NCBI RefSeq assembly: GCF_040436345.1
Contig: NC_133215.1
Coordinates: 25,347,806-25,411,805, forward strand
Source: Pagrus major
Lineage: Eukaryota; Chordata; Actinopteri; Spariformes; Sparidae
Direction: 5' to 3'
Length of the DNA: 64,000 nt
Shown here: one piece after another, positions 57,874 to 64,000 of the stretch
How positions within the stretch are numbered: the first letter of the stretch is position 1
How the letters are laid out: the number at the start of each line of letters is the position of its first letter
Position numbers and translations under genes: made by a program
The notes under the pieces: generated by a model
Database searches by the model: none
Told to the model about the DNA's origin: nothing
The model's input: the letters and a program-made list of their open reading frames with translations, nothing else

Positions 57874-59065
57874 AAGTATCTCAGTTCTGCTCCTGCTTCT
57901 CACTTTTCACTTTGTCATCCCTCTCTCTTCTCCCTTCCAGGCTCCCCTCCTCCTGTCATCACCTGGTCCAAGCTCCGAGCCCCGTTGCCATGGAAACACA
58001 CAGTGGCCAATGGAGTTTTGACACTGACCAGTGTGGGGCGCCAAGATTCAGGACAGTACATCTGTAATGCCACCAACATACATGGCTACAGCGAGGCGTA
58101 CGTGCAGATGGAGGTGGAGAGTGAGTGTACATCACATGGATTTTTATTAGATTTTAGTTTTTAGTTTTTTTAGTTTTTTAATTCAGTTTTGTTTTAGTTA
58201 ATGTTTTAATTAGTTTTGTAAGTACACAGTATTGTTTCAGTTCATTTTCATTTTCTTCTTAAAGTGGCAGTATGTAGTTTTGGAGAAGAAATTCAAACTC
58301 AGAGTTTTAATATTTACTGTATTAATGAGGTAATTATACAAACTCAGAGTTTTAATATTTACTGTATTAATGAGGTAATAATACAAACTCAGAAATATTT
58401 ATCTTTTCCATAACTGAATAAACAAGCTGTTCTCAGAGGAAAATAAGGTCCCAGAACGCTGTTTGAAGCTAGAAAGGTGGCAGGGTCCGCCAAATATAAA
58501 CAAAGTAAAACAGTATGAATGTGTTGTCCTTTAAGGTCAGTTTGTTTATTCAGTTTATTCAGTCAAATCAGTCAATGAAGATCTTTCTCTTCTGATTAAA
58601 ATGTCTTCCCCAAAACTTCACAGTGCACCTTTAAGTCAAGTTTTTAGTTTAGTTTTTAGTTTAGTTTTAGTTAACTCTAATAACCTTCCACTGCAGGCCC
58701 TCCGTATGCCACCTGCCTGCCTGACCAGGTGAGGCTCCACCCCGGAGACTCCCTGAGCCTGCAGTGCCTCGCCCACGGCTCTCATCCCATTCAGTTCGAG
58801 TGGAGCCGGGCGGGCAGGGCGAGCCTGCCTGTAGGAGCGCAGACCGCGAGGGATGGACAGCTGCTCATCCCTCACGTTAAACTGAGTGACAGCGGAACCT
58901 ACAAATGTGTGGCCACCAACCACATCGGCCACAGCGAGGCACAGGCCAAAGTCATCATAAAAGGTGAGCTTGTCTTTGTGTTGAGGCCATCAAGACAACT
59001 GATCTGACGTTCTACTCTTTCTTTTACTCTAATCTTTTCCTCCTTTGCTTATTTTTACAGCTTAA
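55724..59065 (+). CDS. Small secreted four-Ig-domain protein, perlecan domain IV-like, complete
   Basis: There are eight exons: 55724-55772, 56319-56468, 56557-56691, 57379-57551, 57632-57818, 57941-58120, 58697-58963 and 59061-59065. All are GT-AG and in phase, giving 1146 nt and 381 aa. The start encodes a hydrophobic signal peptide (MDLSPGVLILCSLLASVAG). Four I-set/C2-type Ig domains follow, each with the Cys...Trp...Tyr-x-Cys pattern: FRCQLSGG...YHCKAGS, VECHATGRP...YICQGVN, MECRASGSP...YICNATN and LQCLAHGS...YKCVATN. The chain ends shortly after the fourth domain, with no transmembrane segment or anchor signal. The closest family I recognise is the Ig array of the basement-membrane proteoglycan HSPG2, but there are no LDL-A, laminin or LG domains and no obvious Ser-Gly attachment cluster. 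An extracellular, perhaps matrix-associated, role is inferred. The parent family is uncertain, so no symbol is given. Confidence 0.9.
57118..57250 (+). repeat. Interspersed repeat family R3 (copy 2)
   Basis: Shares CAGCACCAAAG, CATTTAGCAGCTAAAGAG, CAGATATTTCCC and GAGACCAAAAACAGAGC with 63470-63650 and, inverted, with 9832-9960. It lies in intron 3 of the Ig-domain gene. Confidence 0.65.
57823..57873. repeat. (TG)n microsatellite
   Basis: About 50 bp immediately after the donor site of exon 5 of the Ig-domain gene, starting within 10 bp of the splice junction. Confidence 0.95.
58259..58634 (-). mobile_element. TTAAAGG-ended MITE (copy 5, inverted, with internal duplication)
   Basis: A full-length copy in reverse orientation within intron 6 of the Ig-domain gene. 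It starts TTAAAGTGGCAGTATGTAGT and ends CAGTGCACCTTTAA. A segment of about 45 bp (beginning CAAACTCAGAGTTTTAATAT) is tandemly duplicated at about 58293-58382, a feature the other copies lack. Confidence 0.85.
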
Positions 59066-59627
59066 TCCACTGTGCTCGCACAGTGTCTGATCAACAAACC
59101 ATCTATGCAGCACTGACAACTCCCGCAGGCCTGGTGTGAAGCCACCAAGACAGTTAATACTGAGAAATCAGACAAAATTATATTTAATAGATTCATATAT
59201 TTTGGCATTTTCAAAGTGAAACATATCAATGCTGTTCAAACCTTTGGTTTTATTGTGAATATCCGGTTAATTTTGTACTTTTATAAAAAACTGATACTGT
59301 TGCTATTGTTGCCCATGTCTCATATCGGCCTTCACAAAGCTTTTCTCTCAAACTATGTGTGGAACGACGTCCAACAGTATGTGTGTGGGAGTTTGTTCTG
59401 CTGGAATGTCTCTGCACCCTGTCTTCCTCCCTTCATGTCATTGAGGTCCAAAAACCAAAAGGACGGCACAAAACAAACAAAACCTTGTCTAATAGAAAAG
59501 CTTTTATTAAGCCATTAAATGTCAAAACAACAAAGACTAAATTAAATAAAGGTTCATTAATTAAAATGAAAATGTTGTCCTGAAAATGTTTTACAGGACA
59601 CAGGATTTTGTCAGCTGTCCCTTCAAA

Positions 59628-59633
59628 AATAAA
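59628..59633 (+). terminator. Candidate polyadenylation signal of the Ig-domain gene
   Basis: AATAAA about 560 bp after the stop codon, followed by a G/T-rich stretch (GTTTGTTGG), as expected of a cleavage signal. An earlier AATAAA at 59545 is an alternative. Confidence 0.45.
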
Positions 59634-59659
59634 GCGTTTGTTGGCACCAGTATTTGTTA

Positions 59660-62557
59660 AGGTGCACTATACTTTTTGCAGTCTATCAGTGTTTTATTTT
59701 TTTAATAGTGTCAGATCAAGATAGGAACCAGAGCAGAACCAGGAATATTGTCTTTTTTATTCCACATATTCTTAGTCCTCGCCTAAACCTGGTGCCTACA
59801 TTACACACAATGCAACTTGACCACTTAATGTGTAGTCAGAGATTTGGATGTGTTATGCTAGTAGCAGCTCATGTAGCCTCAAGCAGAGATGAGCAGCTAC
59901 TCAACACCAATCCCCCGGAGGAGCACCAGGCTTTGAAGCCAACTTTTGTAGTTGCCAAACCGTGTCATGTGATGCATTGCGGCCTAAACAGACTTTTTCC
60001 CGTAAACTTACATTGTGAAACAAGCTGTAAAACAGTTAATCATTATTTTTTTGTTCATCACAATGACTCGTTTCACTTTCAGAATTTGAGCCATCCAGTC
60101 CAATAACATTTGGAAAGTCTAGAAGAGCTGCACGATTAAATCATTTTATCTCTGTTCAAGTTAGCCGGGTGCTAAACCTGAAGTTAGTCGGCTCGGTTGG
60201 CAGAATATCCTGGTATTTTCATACCTGGGATCTCGAGATTTTTTGTCTTTGTGCGCCACTGAGCAGCTTTCATAGGGATGAATTTGAAGAGGCTTTGTAA
60301 AGACATCCGTATAGTGTAACAGTATAACTGACAAAGCAGCTCTTTTTCTTCTTCCTGGAAAGTTGTCAACATTTTGATCTGATCTGATCTGATTTGATTT
60401 TGCAATGTCCTCCTGTACACACTGTGCATGTGTGGAACGTGTCTTTTAAAGCAGACTCCAGAAAGACTCAATGTCCGTGGTGTCGGCAGTCATTCATGTC
60501 TGTTTGGCAGTATAATCCAGTCCAGAGAGTTCACTTTATTTACTGGAACACACCACTCCGTCAGTTCGGAGAAACAGACAACACTTGGCTCTTTGTAGCT
60601 ACTGCTGCCTGAATGCATCTTTCCAAACAGTGCACCATTTTTAATGTGCACATCGGCGACTTTTTCCATGAAGATATTACAGTTTAAAGTTGTAACACTG
60701 CAATATTAGTTTGAGACATTAGAGGGGAGGTTTTTGCCTTTTTTCAAAAGAGGTTCAGCCTGCCTCCACACTAAACTAATTTTCATGCAGTCCCTTAATG
60801 TTTAAAATTTGCGAATGCCTTTACATGTGGAAGATTATATGACTGGTGTGCAATCTGAGCATTACTTCACAGAGTCACTTCTTTAACCACATGGTGGCAA
60901 TGTGTAGCTTTAAGGCTCACACACATTGCCTTCAGGCCAAAGAAGAGCAATTTGAGCCCTCACACCCTGAACAACTGGAGGGACAGATGCAGCGCACAGT
61001 CAGGCTATTGTTTTTCCAATGACTACATGTAAAAAAAAAAAAAAAAAAAGCTTTTGGCTGATCACTGCAGTGCTCTGTGTAAATATGAACTGTAAACTCC
61101 TCTTTGAACAGGCAAAGTTCAGTTTGATCAGACAAACATGTTGCAAAATTGCTCACTGAGGGAAAAACCTAAAGCAGTTTCGACTAAATGAAGTGTTAGC
61201 TCGACATTTAGGGTTTGTGGCTGCAGCAGGAGGTTGGAAACAGAGCTACCATTTCCAAAGCTGCTGCCAGGACGCAGCCTGTATCTGCTGCTTGTGATCG
61301 TGCTCGCCTCCCTCGTAAAAAAAAAAAAAAACCTCCACAGAGAAATAGGCTTTACCCTTTAGACTGTTCCTCCCTCCATCTTTACAATCATCTTCAAAGC
61401 TGGGGAGGAAACATCTGCCCCCTGTCACCTCACTCCACCCCCTCACTTCACAGACAGCTCAAGGCAGGGAGGATGACGGAGAGCAAATACAGACTGCATT
61501 AGAGCAGGGGAATCTACGTATTCTTTTAATTTAGAGTGATATAGAGTCTTTCGGGTTGAACAGAGGGGAAAATGTATCAGTGACGGAGAGGAAACTCTAA
61601 TTCATTAGATCTGATCCCCTCCTGCCTTTGTATACATATCAACTAGACATGGACATATGGTCTCTAATGGAGTCTGATGTAAACAGTGAGGTTCATAGGA
61701 GTCCAGATGACATCCTCGCCAAAGGATGTGCGCACACACTCGCACAGATAGTTTGTCACAATTTCAGAAGCACTACATCAGTTTATATTACAGTAGGGGT
61801 ACACCACAGTGTTACATTTAGTCTGGACCACACGTTGCTTATGTTAGCATTAAGAGGTGAAAAACAAAAAAATGGCAGCCAATCAGTCCTGTGGCTGTGT
61901 TGGCGCACAAAAGGGGTAAAATACCACCAAATATTCATCTTCCTCCACGCCTTATATTCCACCAACAAATCTCCTGCACTAATGTGGGAAAGCCAGATCA
62001 TTCAGGAAGGAACCAATGAGGGGAGAGCTTCCCCAGGAAGTGATAGGTGGAAAGAGGTCGCCTGTCAAGTCTGTTGCTATGGTTTCCACCTGGTTAACTC
62101 GGGGCAGCGGTTTGCAGAAACAACAGCTTCTTCAGGACATAGGAAGGCATGCAGGCTGATGGGGAGATAGGGAGGCGAGTTCCTGTATTGTGTTGGCTGT
62201 GGAGCCGAGTCGACAACCAGAGCGCACATTACCACCCGCTGCCTTAAATCTGCTCTCTCATTGTGTCAATGAAATGTTCCTGTTTATAACTGCTGCAACA
62301 GGAAGCCACAACAATTTGCCTTAGATGTCGATCTTCACAAATCATTTCATATAAATCAACCTAAGCACAGAAAAAGGAAATACAGCAATCTGTCAGTGAA
62401 AATAGAGTTTAACTGCTGTCAGGAAGGGCTGAACGGGTCGCTTATCATTCCATGAAATGATTATTTTTCTTGCTTTCTCCCTCATGCGGATGAGTAACAT
62501 ATGAAGTGTGCTTAAAAGCCCAGGCTTGACATATGACACAGCAATCAAGCAATCAGT
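59660..62557. other. Gene-free interval right of the Ig-domain gene
   Basis: No exon series with splice phase or protein resemblance was found. An open frame of 180 codons (61628-62170) is not similar to anything I know and lacks splice or composition support. Poly-A tracts occur at about 61031-61049 and 61318-61331. Confidence 0.5.
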
Positions 62558-62930
62558 CTTAAAGGAACAGTCCACCCAAAAATGAGAATTCAGTCTTTAT
62601 CTACTCACCCCCATGCTGATGGAAAGTCGGGTGAAATGTAATAAACAACTGAAAAACAAAATCAAAATGGCTCCATACAGTGTAATCCAAGTCCCCAGAA
62701 GCCTCGAGATCCCAAACTGATTTGAAAAGACGTTATTTACACCCTCGACATGCAGTCAAGCTCAGGCACCCACTTAAAATGGGGTGCACACTAACTCTTT
62801 TAGCTTAGTAGCTACAGTGAAGATTTCGGCTTCATAAAGGGAGTAAATAATGTCTTTTCAAATCAGTCTGGGATCTGGGGGCTTTTGGAGACTTGGATTA
62901 CATCGGACAAGCTGTATTTTATCTTCCAGC
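62558..62930. mobile_element. Palindromic-arm MITE starting CTTAAAGGAACAGTCCACCC
   Basis: The start (AAAGGAACAGTCCACCCAAA) is a very common fish element end. Two internal arms are inverted copies: 62698-62745 (GATCCCAAACTGATTTGAAA) and 62838-62888 (TTTCAAATCAGTCTGGGATC). The right terminus is not clearly preserved. Confidence 0.65.
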
Positions 62931-63469
62931 AGTGTGGAACTTTTGTCTCCTCCTTCTGGCAATGACATCAATAAAACAAACACTATAGATGTGCTTATGA
63001 CTTCATAGGCTCCACCATACTCCTGTTTGCTGTGGCCTACTGTGTCACTACACTTGCTCCCCCTTTAGCTCTGGCAAACCCATTTTTGCTGGTTGCATCT
63101 CTCCCGAAGGGAAGGTCGCAACAGACACCCAATTTGAAATACAGACAGATTTATCTGATGATACTTACGCCTTAATCAGCATTGTGTGACGTTGTCGGCG
63201 AGGACTTGAATGTAAAAGACCTTAATTTATATGTAAAAATCCCTCACTGCAGGTTTAAAGCTGCACCTATCAATATTTTCATAACAACAATGGGAAAAAA
63301 CCAAATATGTGTAGTGTCAAAGGGGTTCGCTAGCAGTAACCAATCCCCAAATGATTATCCCCCCGATTGCATTTCACCTCAACTCTGTGTGTTCGAGCTC
63401 ATTGTTCTGATTTTACAGCCCACCACTGTTGTCTTTTGTTTCACTTTCACCGCTTTCATCAAGCTTGTT

Positions 63470-63650
63470 TCCAAGAACAGGCAGCTGTTTTCAGTGAAAA
63501 AGCTCTCATGAACCTGTTTACTCCCTGTTCAGCACCAAATAGCAGACAGAAAAAGTTAGCAACTAGCATCAGGAAAAGAGCCAAATATTATTTTCAGGAG
63601 ATGGTGGAGACCAAAAACAGAGCAAAAAGGGGAGAGAATATCAGATTACT
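63470..63650 (+). repeat. Interspersed repeat family R3 (copy 3)
   Basis: The longest copy: GCAGCTGTTTTCAGTGAAAA, CTGTTCAGCACCAAATAGCA, GCAGACAGAAAAAGTTAGC and GGTGGAGACCAAAAACAGAG. It matches 57118-57250 directly and 9832-9960 in reverse. Confidence 0.65.
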
Positions 63651-63689
63651 ACATGCGTCCATTTACTGGAAAAAGTAATTTATTGTGTT

Positions 63690-64000
63690 TGTGCACAGTA
63701 AATTACTGTATACTATATCACAGTAGAATACTGTGAATTCAGTAAAAAAAATACAGCAAACAAAAAGTTACTAATCAAGCCGTTATTGAGAAGAATCACA
63801 GTACATAAATATGTCCTGTAGAAAATCACAGTAACCAACAATGTACTGTGTTAAAATATAGGAACCAACAATTTGCAGTAGAAATCACTGCATTGTAATG
63901 GAAAATGTGCATCAGTTAAATGACTGTGCTGTTAAAAAAAAATACAGTATTTTCAGTTACAGTGCAAACACAATTACTGTAACCAAAAATACAGCACATG
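63690..64000. repeat. TACTGT/ACAGTA-rich repeat, cut by the window edge
   Basis: The hexamer ACAGTA/TACTGT and near-variants (CACAGTA, TACTGTG, TACTGTAACC) recur every 15-40 bp on both strands in the last 310 bp, with ACCAACAAT repeated. It looks like a degenerate minisatellite or palindromic element continuing to the right. Confidence 0.6.

Noticed and set aside
59654-60106. 150-codon plus-strand frame
   Set aside because: Lies just after the polyadenylation signal of the Ig-domain gene and resembles nothing known.
61628-62170. 180-codon plus-strand frame
   Set aside because: No domain, no splice-consistent partners, no similarity I can identify. Kept only as a remark in the interval description.

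Overview
The window is vertebrate nuclear DNA, almost certainly from a ray-finned (teleost, probably percomorph) fish. It has short GT-AG exons separated by AT-rich introns, many (CA)n, (AT)n and (TTC)n microsatellites, and several families of short inverted-terminal-repeat elements typical of fish. The gene set is sarcalumenin, tfap4, mvb12a and pbx4. I see no bacterial, phage, CRISPR or operon-like content, and I recognised no tRNA or rRNA gene.

Layout, left to right. (1) 1-12.5 kb, minus strand: the first two coding exons of a secreted, extremely Glu-rich protein. It is best read as the acidic long isoform of sarcalumenin (srl); the GTPase exons would lie beyond the left edge. Its 10-kb first intron holds a decayed LINE and several smaller repeats. 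(2) 13.9-22.4 kb, minus strand: a complete tfap4 (bHLH-leucine-zipper transcription factor AP-4), seven coding exons, 332 aa, with a likely long 3' UTR. srl and tfap4 lie in the same order and orientation as I recall for human 16p13.3. (3) 25.3-33.0 kb, minus strand: a complete mvb12a (ESCRT-I subunit with MABP and UMA domains), nine coding exons, 289 aa, plus a distal 5' exon that is open in frame. (4) 35.8-40.6 kb: an autonomous-looking hAT transposon encoding a three-exon, 769-aa transposase with no visible frame breaks. (5) 42.7-53.4 kb, plus strand: pbx4, a TALE homeobox gene with short and long alternative 3' ends. Its third coding exon carries at least one frame-breaking indel in this sequence. 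(6) 55.7-59.1 kb, plus strand: a complete eight-exon gene for a small secreted protein of four Ig domains resembling perlecan domain IV. (7) 59.1-64 kb: no gene recognised; repeats only.

The genes do not form a pathway. They are ordinary neighbours with unrelated jobs: muscle SR calcium handling, E-box transcription control, endosomal sorting, Hox-cofactor patterning and extracellular matrix. The unusual material is mostly mobile. There is the intact hAT gene with a nested inverted-repeat insertion in its own intron, a roughly 340-bp TTAAAGG-ended element present five times, a hAT MITE with a perfect 8-bp target duplication, and a fold-back element with a 35-bp perfect inverted repeat. I found no convincing new multi-gene system. 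All exon joins were made by reading splice signals, codon phase and protein resemblance by eye, without alignment software.
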